The position numbers and the translations under genes are program-made. A DNA stretch of 64,000 bases from an uncultured Tropicimonas sp. (lineage in GTDB: Bacteria; Pseudomonadota; Alphaproteobacteria; Rhodobacterales; Rhodobacteraceae): contig CANMIP010000002.1 of the NCBI GenBank assembly GCA_947497945.1, positions 62,001 to 126,000 on the forward strand, read 5' to 3'. Numbering within the stretch: position 1 is the first letter of the stretch; each line of letters starts with the position of its first letter. Positions 25,863 to 34,789 of this stretch are shown piece by piece. The notes beneath the pieces were generated by a model that ran no database searches, was not told the origin of the DNA, and saw nothing but the letters and a program-made list of their open reading frames with translations.

Positions 25863-26956
25863 TGGCTGGCGCGCAGCGGCTCCCGGCCCTGTGCACGCTC
25901 CAGGTCGGCCGCGGCCGCCATCATCAATGGCCCGACCCCCTTTGCGTCGTCGGAGACGCGCCGCTCGGAGAGGTAGTATTCGGCCGAGCCGTCCCGGAAG
26001 CGATCCTCGAACGTGCCAAGCCCGGCAACCTCGCAGATCTCCACGAATTCCAGCTCGCCAGCAGCACACGGCCGGAGCGCAATGTCGGTCAAGCGCTGCA
26101 GGAACCCGTCCGGCGCCCCGTTCCAGAACCCGGGCGCATTCCCACGCAGCAGGGAATAGACGAACGTCGCCGAGGCAGAGCTTTCCTCGTTGTTTCCGGC
26201 CAGGTCGGGCCGGTCTATGACCTGAAGCCAGAGCCCATCGGACCGCCGGACCGCCTCGATCCCCTCGAGCAGGGATACCGTGGCGGCGCAGAGAGGCGCA
26301 AAACGCTCCGGCCCTGCGAGCTCCGCCAGGTCCACCAGCGCCATGGCAAGCCATCCGAGCGCGCGCGCCCAATGCGCACGCGACTGGCCCGTCAGCGGGT
26401 TGGCCCAGGGCTGCTTGCGCGCCTCATCGACCGCATGGGCATAGAGACCGGTGGCCGGCACGAAGGTCATCGCGAGCGCCCTGCCGACCTGCGAGAACGT
26501 GTCGGCAATCAGCGCCTCGTCGCCGATGCGGAGGCCGTAGCCGACCTGGAACGGAGCGCCCATGTAGAGCCCGTCGAGCCAGACCTGCCATGGGTAGCGG
26601 AGCTTGTGCCAGTAGACGCCGGATTGCGTGCGCGGATGGGTGGCGAGTTGCCCGGCCAACAGGCCGGCGGCGTGGAGGTAGCGCGCCTGACCGGTGATCT
26701 CGCGCAGGTAGAGCAGCGCCCGGCCGGGCAACACATTGTCGATATTGCAGCTGTTGGGGTCGTAGCCGCGCAGCGCGGGGCCGGGTTCCATCCGGGCATC
26801 GACCATCCGGACGAGGTGGTCCTTCCAGCGCGGATCGCCGGTCGACTTGTGAAGGCATTCGAGACCGCGATAGATGCAGCCGTCCTCGTAGCACCATGCC
26901 CTTTTCTTGTAGGGCTGGTAGTCCCGGGCAAACCTGTCGAAATACTCCATCAGCAT
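25859..26956 (-). CDS. Glycoside hydrolase family 88/105, unsaturated rhamnogalacturonyl hydrolase-like
   Basis: 365 residues from ATG 26956 (MLMEYFDRFARDYQPYKK), overlapping the end of the GH28 frame by 7 bases. The alpha/alpha-barrel family is recognised by ALLYLREITG, the catalytic-site region VWLDGLYMGAPF with its Asp, RAHWARALGWLAMALVDL and GNNEESSASATFVY. The enzyme removes unsaturated galacturonyl residues left by pectate or rhamnogalacturonan lyases, by hydration of the double bond. No signal peptide, so cytoplasmic action on imported oligomers. Start choice is moderately sure; there is no strong ribosome site, consistent with translational coupling. Confidence 0.9.
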   Translation of the reverse strand: MLMEYFDRFARDYQPYKKRAWCYEDGCIYRGLECLHKSTGDPRWKDHLVRMVDARMEPGPALRGYDPNSCNIDNVLPGRALLYLREITGQARYLHAAGLLAGQLATHPRTQSGVYWHKLRYPWQVWLDGLYMGAPFQVGYGLRIGDEALIADTFSQVGRALAMTFVPATGLYAHAVDEARKQPWANPLTGQSRAHWARALGWLAMALVDLAELAGPERFAPLCAATVSLLEGIEAVRRSDGLWLQVIDRPDLAGNNEESSASATFVYSLLRGNAPGFWNGAPDGFLQRLTDIALRPCAAGELEFVEICEVAGLGTFEDRFRDGSAEYYLSERRVSDDAKGVGPLMMAAAADLERAQGREPLRASQ

Positions 26957-27213
26957 GGGGTCATGTCCTCGTCCTCTGTGAGGCAGGTCACGCCGCCGGC
27001 GACCTCGCCATTCTCGGCGATCACGCCAGCGTGCCGCACGCGCGCGACACCGAGCGCCATCAGTGGTTCGCCGGCGATTGCGTCGGGGTCGTAGGACACC
27101 CGGACATCGCTCAGCCGGACATCGCGGATCGGTGCCTCCGGCAGGCCCAGCACGGCGGCCGCGGCGAGCGAGAGCCTCCAATGCTCAAGCCGCGTTGATT
27201 TTCCATTTTATAT
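26950..27213 (-). pseudogene. C-terminal remnant of a GH28 polygalacturonase-like gene
   Basis: The minus-strand frame from about 27213 to TGA 26950 reads EHWRLSLAAAAVLGLPEAPI, then VSYDPDAIAGEPLMALG and RHAGVIAENGEVAGGVTCL. This is the end of bacterial GH28 (polygalacturonase) beta-helix proteins. Only about 80 of more than 400 residues are present. A stop and then the divergent AraC gene lie directly upstream. The pectin operon was therefore truncated at its 5' side by a rearrangement near 27200, which also removed its promoter. Whether GH105 and the pectinesterase are still transcribed is uncertain. Confidence 0.7.
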
Positions 27214-27249
27214 GACGACGGACACACGGTTCTCGGCCCCGCCGTGGCA

Positions 27250-28251
27250 ATGATGCGGCGGCTGGATGCGGAGCCCGCCTTCGCACTTGGGTCGCACGGC
27301 TTGAGCGAGGAGCAGGTCCTGAACCCGGCCGCCTTCATTCCGCATGACACGGTTTATGCGGCGCTGGCCTCCATCGCGGAAGCCACCCGCCCGGATATCT
27401 GCGCCCTGGCCGGTCAACAGACGGACCTGCTGAAAATCCTGCCGCGCGGCGCGCTGCTCGGCCAGTCGGTGACCCTTGGCGATTTTTTCACCCGCTTCAC
27501 CCAGATCGTCTCGAAGGAAAGCAACGCGGTGTCCTTCCGGCTCCTGATCGAGGAAGAACACGCCCATTTCACCACCAGCCGCAATTTCAAACCCGAGGTA
27601 TCGCCCGGCCATTCGGACGCCTTCCTCGTCGGGATCTGGATCTCGCTGTTGCACCGGGTTCTCGATTTCCGGTGGGACCCCGCCCAGGTCGTGCTGCGGC
27701 TCTGCGACCCGACCCTGTTGCCGGCACAGTTCCACGGCCTGCGCGGGATCAAATGCAACAACAGGGGCTTCTCGATCCGCTTTCCCGCGGACTGGCTGTC
27801 GCTCCCGATCTCTCCCGAGACACTTTCGCGCGATGACCAGGACCAAGCCGGAGCCATGCATGTCGACGTGCCGCTTGACTTCAAGGAAGGTTTCGAATCC
27901 CTTGTGCTGTCAAGGCTGTCGGACCCCGCGCTGACGGTGAGCGAGGTCGCCCGGATGTGCAGCCTCACCACCAAGGTGCTCAACAAGCGCCTGTCCTCCT
28001 ACGGGACCTCGGCCTCCAGGGTGATCAGCCGCCTCAGGATGGAACGGGCCTCGGAGCTGCTCGCCGGGACCGATCACTCGATCCGGGAGATCGCCCAACT
28101 GGTCGGCCTGTCCGAGACATCGGCGCTCCCCCGCGTCTTCACGCGCAGTTTCGGGATGCCTCCGAAGACCTGGCGCAAGATGCAGGCCGCGGAGGCACAG
28201 CCCATCGCGGCCGAGGCGGACCGGTCGGGCGAAGTCGTGGCGGCGCCGTGA
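27250..28251 (+). CDS. AraC-family transcriptional regulator
   Basis: 333 residues from ATG 27250. The N-terminal half matches the AraC-binding-like (OruR type) domain (AFIPHDTVYAALASIAEATR). The C-terminal HTH has LTVSEVARMCSLTTKVLNKRL and the second helix pair DHSIREIAQLVGLSETSALPRVFTR. Upstream in another frame a short MTTDTRFSAPP start is seen, so the true N terminus may have been damaged at the rearrangement that cut the GH28 gene; GTG 27244 is an alternative start. The target is unknown: it faces away from the pectin genes and is followed by an AsmA-like gene. Confidence 0.85.
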   Translation: MMRRLDAEPAFALGSHGLSEEQVLNPAAFIPHDTVYAALASIAEATRPDICALAGQQTDLLKILPRGALLGQSVTLGDFFTRFTQIVSKESNAVSFRLLIEEEHAHFTTSRNFKPEVSPGHSDAFLVGIWISLLHRVLDFRWDPAQVVLRLCDPTLLPAQFHGLRGIKCNNRGFSIRFPADWLSLPISPETLSRDDQDQAGAMHVDVPLDFKEGFESLVLSRLSDPALTVSEVARMCSLTTKVLNKRLSSYGTSASRVISRLRMERASELLAGTDHSIREIAQLVGLSETSALPRVFTRSFGMPPKTWRKMQAAEAQPIAAEADRSGEVVAAP

Positions 28252-28318
28252 GGGCACGCCCAGAACATATGCCGCACCGGGCCTTCCGGCGTGGCCAGCG
28301 ACACTTGAAAGAAGCATA

Positions 28319-31030
28319 ATGAGAAAACTCCTGCTCTGGACTTTCGGCTCCCTGCTCGGGCTGGTCGCACTTGCGGCGATCGGGATCTGGCTCCTGCTGG
28401 CCCTGCCGCTTTTCTCGGACCTGCGGCGGTCGATTGCCGAGGAGGTTCTGTCGGATCAGATCGGGCAGCCGCTCCATATCCGGGAGGATGTCCGGGTCGT
28501 TCTGGGGCCGGTCAGCCGGATCACCGTCGCGGGGGTGGAGATCCCCAGCCAGTCGGTCGACGGCACGGCGCTGGCGGAGCTGAAGCGCCTGGAGATGGAT
28601 CTCGACCTTGTCGCGCTCAGCCGGGGCGAGTTGCATTTCGACGATCTGCTGGTGGACGGGGTGCAGGCGAACCTGCTCACCGAGGCCGATGGCACGACGA
28701 GCTGGCGCGAAGCCCCGCTTGAGAAGGATGAAGAAGAGGACGACCCCGAGCCCGCGCAGCGCGAGGCCGAAGGCGACGGAATCCTCGTGTTCCTCAAGGA
28801 CAAGAATGTCGAGTTCACCTCGATCGGCCTGACCATCGACAACGCGGTCTCCGGGTTCTCCTTCGCCTTCGACCTGGAGGCGCTGTCGCTGTCGCAAGAC
28901 CCGGGCGGGGCACGGTCGACCCTGACCGGCGAGGGAACCGTCAACGGCCAGGCATTCGAGATCGACGGCGACTTCCCGCATGATGCGCCCTTCACCACCC
29001 GGGCGGCGTTCGGAGACCTGACGGCCAAGTTCGACGGCGCCCCCTACTCCGCGGATCAGGGCGGTGGTTTCTCGGGGGATCTCGCGGTCGATACCGGCGC
29101 GTTCGGTGATTTCCTCGAGGTGCTCGGTCTGGAACGGGCGCTTGAAGGCGGCGGCACGCTGACGGCGCATCTGGTCCGCAAGCCCGGCCGCCTCGGGGTC
29201 GAGGATTTCAACGCCACCGTCACATTGGCCGAGGGACAGGAACTCGCCGCCAACGGATCGGCGGAGAACCTGCTGGAAACCGAGGGGCTGGATGTCACCT
29301 TCGACGCGCAACTCTTCCAGCAAGGCAAGCAGCCCGCCACCGCAAGAACCTTTGGGGACCTCAAACTGACCGCGATCGACCTGCATGTCGTCAGCACCGA
29401 TGCCGGCCTCGAATTCGAGAACCTCGTCTTTCACACCAACCTGTTCGACCACGGGTTGGAACGTGTCGGCCCGATCACCATCGAGCATCTGCGAAAGCTG
29501 CCCGACGGCCGGCTCGCGATGCAGGGCATGACCCTGCAGGCTGGCCCGGTCGAGGCGCCATACCTTCGGGCCAACGGCGAAATCCTCGACCTGCTGCAAC
29601 TGGAGGATCTGTCCTTCGAAGGCAGCCTGAATGGCTCGGCGAAGCTCCTGCTCTCCGACCTTGGAGACGAGGTTGCTGACGCGTTTGGCGGCATCGAGGC
29701 CGGCTTCGGGATCTCGGACGAAGGCGGCGCGCTGGCGTTGAACCGGTTCGAGGCCAGGAATTTCGGAACCGATATCTGGACCCTTGACCTGAAGCTTCTG
29801 GTCGATGACCTGACAGCGCTTGGCGGTCTCGATTTCGATCTCGATTTCGATGTTCTGGACGGCGCAACCTTCCTCTCCGCATTGGAGCTGAGCCCGGTTC
29901 CCGTCGGTGCCCTCGGCATCTCCGCCACGACCCGGAAACAGGGCGAGGATTTCGCCGCCAGCGCGGGGTTCACAGCCGGAGGATCGGACCTCACGGCCAC
30001 GCTCGACGCGACATTCCCCGAAGGCGCGCCGGTCGTGCGCGGCAGCATCGAAAGCGATCGGGTCAATCTCGGCGATCTTCAGAACCTCTCGGCCTCGCTC
30101 GCCCAGCTTCAGGTCCTGTTCGACAGCGAGAAGCGGCCAGACGATCCGGAAGTGAAGCCGCTGGTCCTGCCCAGGGAGGAACCGGAGGTGAAGCCACTGG
30201 TCCTTCCCAAGGAGCAGGGAAAGCCCTCCGACCTTCTGAACCCGGAAGACCTGTTGACGAAAGCCGATGTGGAAATTGCGATCGATTTCCGCGAGATCAG
30301 CGGCCAGAAAGGCGTGTCGGCTGTTTCCAGCACCTTGTCATCCAGGGAAGGGAAATTGAGTTTCGGCCCCCTCGACCTCGCCTATGGCGGCGGGAATTTC
30401 AGCCTGACGGCGGCGATGGACATGATCGACGCGCCGGATCGGATCGCGCTGTCCGGCGCGACAAGCGGTTGGGATTTCGGCGAAATCCTCGACTCCCTTG
30501 GGCTGGGCATCGATGCGCATGGCATGTTGCGCGGTGATTTCGCCCTCAATGGCCGCCTGGGATCGGCCGAGAGCTTCCTCAACTCCATGCGCGGACGGGC
30601 GTCGATCTCGATGGCCAATGGCAAGATCAGCACCAGCCTGCTGGAACTGGCCGGGTTGGGGATCTTCCCCTGGCTCTTCTCGGAAGAATTCCGGAAGGGC
30701 TACACCGACATCACCTGCGTCGTCGCCCCGGTCCGGATCGAGGCCGGCAAGGTCAGCACGAATTCCATCGTGGTCGAAACGGGCTCCGTCCAGCTCGTCG
30801 GCAAGGGGACGGTCGATTGGGTGAATGACTTGATCGCCCTGCGGGCGGAACCGCGCCGCGTCGGCAAGCCGCTGTCGCGCAGCGCCTGGCCCTTTGACGT
30901 GACCGGCAAGCTCTCGGCCCCCGAGTTCAAGCTGGATGTCGGCGGCTCGCGCAGCCGCCGGGCCGATGGCGCCGATGAAATGCCGGCCGACCGCAAACCC
31001 TGCGTGCCGGACATGCATCAGCTCGAATAA
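28319..31030 (+). CDS. AsmA-family membrane-anchored protein
   Basis: 903 residues. One N-terminal membrane helix (LLLWTFGSLLGLVALAAIGIWLLLALP, split here at residues 4-30) is followed by the AsmA start pattern (VRVVLGPVSRITVAGVEIP) and a long periplasmic beta-rich region. The C-terminal AsmA_2 region reads LGLGIDAHGMLRGDFALNG and ARASISMANG-like (GRASISMANGKISTSLLEL). Such proteins are thought to help lipid movement between inner and outer membranes. A 36-base tandem repeat at 30146-30217 encodes PEVKPLVLP twice in a linker. It ends eight bases before a convergent gene. Confidence 0.88.
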   Translation: MRKLLLWTFGSLLGLVALAAIGIWLLLALPLFSDLRRSIAEEVLSDQIGQPLHIREDVRVVLGPVSRITVAGVEIPSQSVDGTALAELKRLEMDLDLVALSRGELHFDDLLVDGVQANLLTEADGTTSWREAPLEKDEEEDDPEPAQREAEGDGILVFLKDKNVEFTSIGLTIDNAVSGFSFAFDLEALSLSQDPGGARSTLTGEGTVNGQAFEIDGDFPHDAPFTTRAAFGDLTAKFDGAPYSADQGGGFSGDLAVDTGAFGDFLEVLGLERALEGGGTLTAHLVRKPGRLGVEDFNATVTLAEGQELAANGSAENLLETEGLDVTFDAQLFQQGKQPATARTFGDLKLTAIDLHVVSTDAGLEFENLVFHTNLFDHGLERVGPITIEHLRKLPDGRLAMQGMTLQAGPVEAPYLRANGEILDLLQLEDLSFEGSLNGSAKLLLSDLGDEVADAFGGIEAGFGISDEGGALALNRFEARNFGTDIWTLDLKLLVDDLTALGGLDFDLDFDVLDGATFLSALELSPVPVGALGISATTRKQGEDFAASAGFTAGGSDLTATLDATFPEGAPVVRGSIESDRVNLGDLQNLSASLAQLQVLFDSEKRPDDPEVKPLVLPREEPEVKPLVLPKEQGKPSDLLNPEDLLTKADVEIAIDFREISGQKGVSAVSSTLSSREGKLSFGPLDLAYGGGNFSLTAAMDMIDAPDRIALSGATSGWDFGEILDSLGLGIDAHGMLRGDFALNGRLGSAESFLNSMRGRASISMANGKISTSLLELAGLGIFPWLFSEEFRKGYTDITCVVAPVRIEAGKVSTNSIVVETGSVQLVGKGTVDWVNDLIALRAEPRRVGKPLSRSAWPFDVTGKLSAPEFKLDVGGSRSRRADGADEMPADRKPCVPDMHQLE

Positions 31031-31037
31031 GCCCGCG

Positions 31038-31538
31038 CTATTCGGCGGCTTGCTCCGGCTGCTCGGCCTGGCAGGACAGGACCGCCGCGACGGCCTTGCT
31101 GGAGCCGGACAGGTCGACAAGGAATTTCTCCTCGCGCTCGCCCCAGATGGTGACCTCGGTCCGCTTGACGAACTCGGTCGCGAATTCGGGATTGTCGAAG
31201 AAGGCGTAGCCTCCCGGAACGCCATTGCGGTGCACGCCCACGACCTCTCCGGCGAACTGATCGTCTCCGAAGTCGAAATTCACCTCCCCGATCGCGCCAT
31301 CGACGATGGATGTCCATTCCGGATTGTAGGCCGCAAAGAACGCGCCCCCCAGGGCCGGGTCCATGCCGATTTCGACAATCAGGCCGGACTCGAAGTGCCG
31401 GTTGGCAAGACAGCCATCGCCATTCTCGGCATCGATCAGGATCGACCACTCGCCCGCCTCGCCCCAAGGCTCCAGGCCAGCGGCACAAGCGAGACTGCTC
31501 GAAAGCAGGATTGCGGACCCAATATGTGACAAGCGCAT
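31038..31538 (-). CDS. Secreted protein of unknown function
   Basis: 166 residues starting MRLSHIGSAILLSSSLACAAG with a clear signal peptide. The mature part begins WGEAGEWSILIDAENGDGC and is acidic with two cysteines (DGC and LSC), perhaps a disulfide. It contains TEVTIWGEREEKFLVDLSGS. An AGGGGAGGTG site precedes the ATG. I do not recognise a family. It is convergent with the AsmA-like gene with only seven bases between stops. Periplasmic location is predicted. Confidence 0.72.
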   Translation of the reverse strand: MRLSHIGSAILLSSSLACAAGLEPWGEAGEWSILIDAENGDGCLANRHFESGLIVEIGMDPALGGAFFAAYNPEWTSIVDGAIGEVNFDFGDDQFAGEVVGVHRNGVPGGYAFFDNPEFATEFVKRTEVTIWGEREEKFLVDLSGSSKAVAAVLSCQAEQPEQAAE

Positions 31539-31730
31539 CTGAAATCACCTCCCCTTTCGGGACAGGCTGGCACCAATACGGGATCGAGACAACCGGGCAC
31601 AGAAACGGGACCGAAATCCGTTTCCGCGAACCGATTGCCGGTCCTGTCGACTCGTTGCAGCGCCCCCCAGGGCGGCCCTTCGGAAGGTCCCCTCGGTGAC
31701 GGGCTGCGCCGTCAGGTCCAAGGAGGACCG

Positions 31731-32147
31731 ATGGACGAGACCGATATCTCCCGCCTTGGGGAGGAGGCGCAGGTCTACCCCGGCCTGTCGGGGCAGATGA
31801 AGATCTCTGTGCGCCATCCGGAAACCGGGCGGAAGCATATCCCGCTCCTGTTTGGCCCCGGGGAAGGGGGCGATCTCATCACCTTGCTGATGCGGGAGCG
31901 CTCGGAGGCAGTGGCTTCGGCGCTGAAGGATGTCGAACTGCTTTCGGTGCCGATGCGCCGGGCGCAGGACTGGCTGATCGCCCCCCCCCAGAATCGACCG
32001 TGCAATGCTGCCATTGGGCAGCTCCGCAGCTCCGGCCGGACCGCGTCGCCATGTCGGTCCGGCAACATATTGCGCCCCGGGGAAATCCCGGAGAGGATCA
32101 GTTTGCGCGGACCCAGGCAGGAGAAAGGCGCGTGTGATGCCAAGTGA
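31731..32147 (+). pseudogene. Cyclic-nucleotide-binding-domain-like fragment
   Basis: ATG 31731 follows a perfect AAGGAGG site. Residues 14-80 (YPGLSGQMKISVRHPETGRK, PLLFGPGEGGDL, ASALKDVELLSVP) resemble the beta-roll of Crp/cNMP-binding domains, though its first strands and phosphate cassette are incomplete. At 31981-31989 there is a run of nine C, and after it the frame gives a low-complexity basic tail to 32147 without HTH. Either a Crp-like gene has lost its C terminus, or the fragment is the broken N-terminal regulatory domain of the next gene, a patatin; NTE-like patatins carry such domains. Family call is tentative. Confidence 0.45.
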
Positions 32148-32943
32148 CGAAACCCTGGCCGTGACCCTGGCCCTGAGCGGCGGCGGGATCGCTGCCATGG
32201 GGCATATCGTTGTGCTGCAGGCCATGGAAGAGCTCGGGCTGAAACCGGATGCGATCGCCGGCACGTCAATGGGAGCGGCAATCGGCGTCTGTCACGGCGC
32301 CGGAATGAGCGGGGCCGAGATCGAGGATCATGTCCGCGCGGTCGCGCGCAATCGCGGCGCGCGGTTCCGCCGGTTCCTGACCACGGGCTGGACCGGCCTG
32401 CCCAAGGGCACGCTGGACCCCGAACACCTGCTCCGCACGATCCTGCCCGAAGGGCTTCCCGAAACACTCGCGGAGCTGCCCCTTCCGGTGACGGTCGTGG
32501 CAACCGATTTCCGGGCCCGCGAACCTGTCGCCTTCCGCAAGGAGGACACGCTCAAGGCATTGGCGGCCTCCATCGCGGTCCCCGGCCTGTTCCGGCCCGT
32601 GCACTGGAACGGGCGCGACTACGTCGATGGGGGGATCTGCAACAACCTCCCCGTGGATGTCCTGCCGGAAAGTGCAGCAACCATCGCCGCCGATGTCGGG
32701 ATGCGCTCCGGCAGGGGCGAGCGTCCGCTTCCGTCCACCATCGGCATGGTCACCGAAGCCGTTCGGATCATGATGCACTCCATGACCCGGAGCCGTCTGG
32801 CGCTGCGGGAAAACGTGACCCTCATCCAGCCGTCCTTGCGTGTGGTCGGCGTGCTGGAGGTTCACCGAATAGAGGAAGTTCTGGATCAGGCGCATGATGA
32901 AATGGATGACCTGAAGCGGCAGTTGGAAACGATCCTTCGATAG
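32137..32943 (+). CDS. Patatin-like phospholipase (RssA/NTE-type esterase)
   Basis: 268 residues from ATG 32137 with CAGGAGAAAGG upstream. LALSGGGIAAMGHI is the oxyanion/glycine-rich loop, the nucleophile Ser44 lies in GTSMG and the dyad Asp164 in DGGICNN. Patatin-family hydrolases cleave acyl chains from phospholipids or lysophospholipids with a Ser-Asp dyad. No signal peptide is present; a cytoplasmic or membrane-associated role is likely. It overlaps the cNMP-domain-like frame by 11 bases and may once have been linked to it. About 290 gene-free bases follow. Confidence 0.9.
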   Translation: MPSDETLAVTLALSGGGIAAMGHIVVLQAMEELGLKPDAIAGTSMGAAIGVCHGAGMSGAEIEDHVRAVARNRGARFRRFLTTGWTGLPKGTLDPEHLLRTILPEGLPETLAELPLPVTVVATDFRAREPVAFRKEDTLKALAASIAVPGLFRPVHWNGRDYVDGGICNNLPVDVLPESAATIAADVGMRSGRGERPLPSTIGMVTEAVRIMMHSMTRSRLALRENVTLIQPSLRVVGVLEVHRIEEVLDQAHDEMDDLKRQLETILR

Positions 32944-33237
32944 GCGAATAGCTGCTCCGATCCGCGACGGATTGGCAGCTGCAGGCGCAGCGGCTGTCCG
33001 CCTCCGCACGATCTCTCGGTTCCATGCGGCGGCGGCAACCGCCCCCAAGCGCACCCGGGACGACATCCGCGTGCTGTCGATGCAGGCCCGATGCTGTTCT
33101 CTGCGGTCGCACTCCGATGTGTCCGCCCGACCTGTGGACCGGAGGGAACGCCCCATGAGCGCAAACACCATGGCGGAGCGGCGCGTCACACCCGCTTCCG
33201 TACCCTGTGTCGCCGTCTCGACCCGATTTGCGGACGC

Positions 33238-34299
33238 CTACGGCGCCTCGATGCCAGATTGATGTTGCGCGGCTGGCTTCGCCAGAGCGCCTGCCTTCGA
33301 GCGGAACCGAACCTGGCTCGGGGTTTGCCCCATCCACCGTCTGACCGCCCGTGTGAGGGTTGACTGGCGCGCGAAGCCGAGCCTGTCGGAAATCTCGGCA
33401 AGCGTCAGCTCCGGGCTATCCGCGAGGCGATCGAGCATCTCCAGCCGCACCGTATCCAGGATATCGGAGAAGCTCGCATCCTCCCGGGCCAATCGCCGCT
33501 GGAATGTGCGGCGGCTCGTGCCCGCATATCCGGCGATCCGGTCGATTCCGGGCAGACCATGCGCGAGCATTCCGGGAAGCAATGCCCTGATCGAATGCGA
33601 CAGGCTTCCGTCACCGGATAACGGCTCCCACGCCCCGGCGGCGGCGCCGTTCATCCTGTCCCGCGCGACCCTTCGAAACCTGCCCTCCGCATGGTCGAGC
33701 GCGACTCGCATCTCGACCGGACCGTCGGTTTCGACGAACTCGAACCGATCCCTGAACCGGTCGAGGTGATCGAAGCCGAACCGCGGATGCGGAACCATCG
33801 ACACCCGGGCCGCGAAATTGGGCCCCGCCACGGTCAGGCCGAACAGGACCCCCAGCATCGCGGCCAGGTATTGATCGACCAGGTGGCGCGCCTCCGCATC
33901 CACCTTCATCGACCAGCTGTCCCGGACGACACAGGACCCGTCCTCCTCCCAGACCGACAGGGTCTCGTGCGAGCAATGCAGGGGCATCGCGCGTTCGATC
34001 CGGTCGAGTGCCTCCCGGGGGGTCCGGGTTCCGAGGGCGATGCGCACGAGCATCGCGAGGTCGAACAGGCCGGTATCGCCCACGACCCGAAGGGGGATAT
34101 CCGCCCCCCTGGCCCGCGCGAGATTGCGCAGGAACTCGATGCAGTTGAGCAGCGGAACCGGCTGCATCGGGTTGCCGGCCGGGTACCAGGATAGGTCGAC
34201 AGCGCTCAGCGCCGAACCGGTATTGAGCCCACGTGCCGACATCCATTTCAGCATCGGTACAAGGGCGGAGGCCCGGATCAACGGGATGCTCTGTGTCAC
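33238..34299 (-). CDS. AraC-family transcriptional regulator (OruR/ArgR-like N domain)
   Basis: 353 residues if translation starts at GTG 34299 (VTQSIPLIRASALVP), supported by AAGGAAG eight bases upstream; the frame is open further but the added residues are unlike the family. The N-terminal Arabinose_bd-like domain spans about 1-230. The C-terminal double HTH includes LPGIDRIAGYAGTSRRTFQRRL and LTLAEISDRLGFARQSTLTRAVRRW. It is divergent from the outer-membrane barrel and sulfatase genes across about 490 bases, so these are possible targets. Effector unknown. Confidence 0.88.
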   Translation of the reverse strand: MTQSIPLIRASALVPMLKWMSARGLNTGSALSAVDLSWYPAGNPMQPVPLLNCIEFLRNLARARGADIPLRVVGDTGLFDLAMLVRIALGTRTPREALDRIERAMPLHCSHETLSVWEEDGSCVVRDSWSMKVDAEARHLVDQYLAAMLGVLFGLTVAGPNFAARVSMVPHPRFGFDHLDRFRDRFEFVETDGPVEMRVALDHAEGRFRRVARDRMNGAAAGAWEPLSGDGSLSHSIRALLPGMLAHGLPGIDRIAGYAGTSRRTFQRRLAREDASFSDILDTVRLEMLDRLADSPELTLAEISDRLGFARQSTLTRAVRRWMGQTPSQVRFRSKAGALAKPAAQHQSGIEAP

Positions 34300-34789
34300 G
34301 TCGGATCTTCCTTTGGCGAGGTGCGACCTCTTGCTTGGCCAGCAGACAGCAATTGACACCAAAAGGCAAACATCATGGCCAGCCAATAGGTTAGAACTCC
34401 GAAAGGACTACGTTTTATTCTGACGTCGCCAGCGGGAGGAGCCGCGAATTCGTGCAAAAACAGAACCATTTGGCCGCAGTCAGGAAGTGGCACGCGGCGC
34501 CGCAGGGCCGATCATGGTCCTCCCATGCGCCGGGCGCCGGGGTCATCCCACGGCCGAGACCGAAGCCCTGGCGCACCGCGCCAACAGGGCATTCCTCGCG
34601 CGGCACGGAATTGCGGGGACGACGATCCTCGCCGGGCGTCAAAGCCGCGCCCGGATTGGTCAGACCGGCGCAAGCGCGCGCCCTGCCGCAGGGTGCACCG
34701 GAGCCCAGCCCGCGTCGTGAAGGGCCCCCGCAGATGAAGCTTCCCCGAAACAGCCTTCATCCTCGACCAACAAGACGGAAGGAAAGCAC
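34300..34789. other. Intergenic region between AraC gene and outer-membrane protein gene
   Basis: No supportable gene. A plus-strand frame 34487-34720 (GTG start) has protein-like stretches but no ribosome site or family. The first 150 bases are relatively AT-rich and likely contain the AraC promoter. The last bases hold the GGAAGGAAAG ribosome site of the gene at 34790. No clear inverted repeat was found. Confidence 0.4.

Noticed and set aside
34487-34720. Small plus-strand frame with GTG start before the outer-membrane gene
   Set aside because: No ribosome site and no recognised family; Ala/Arg-rich as expected from random GC-rich sequence.
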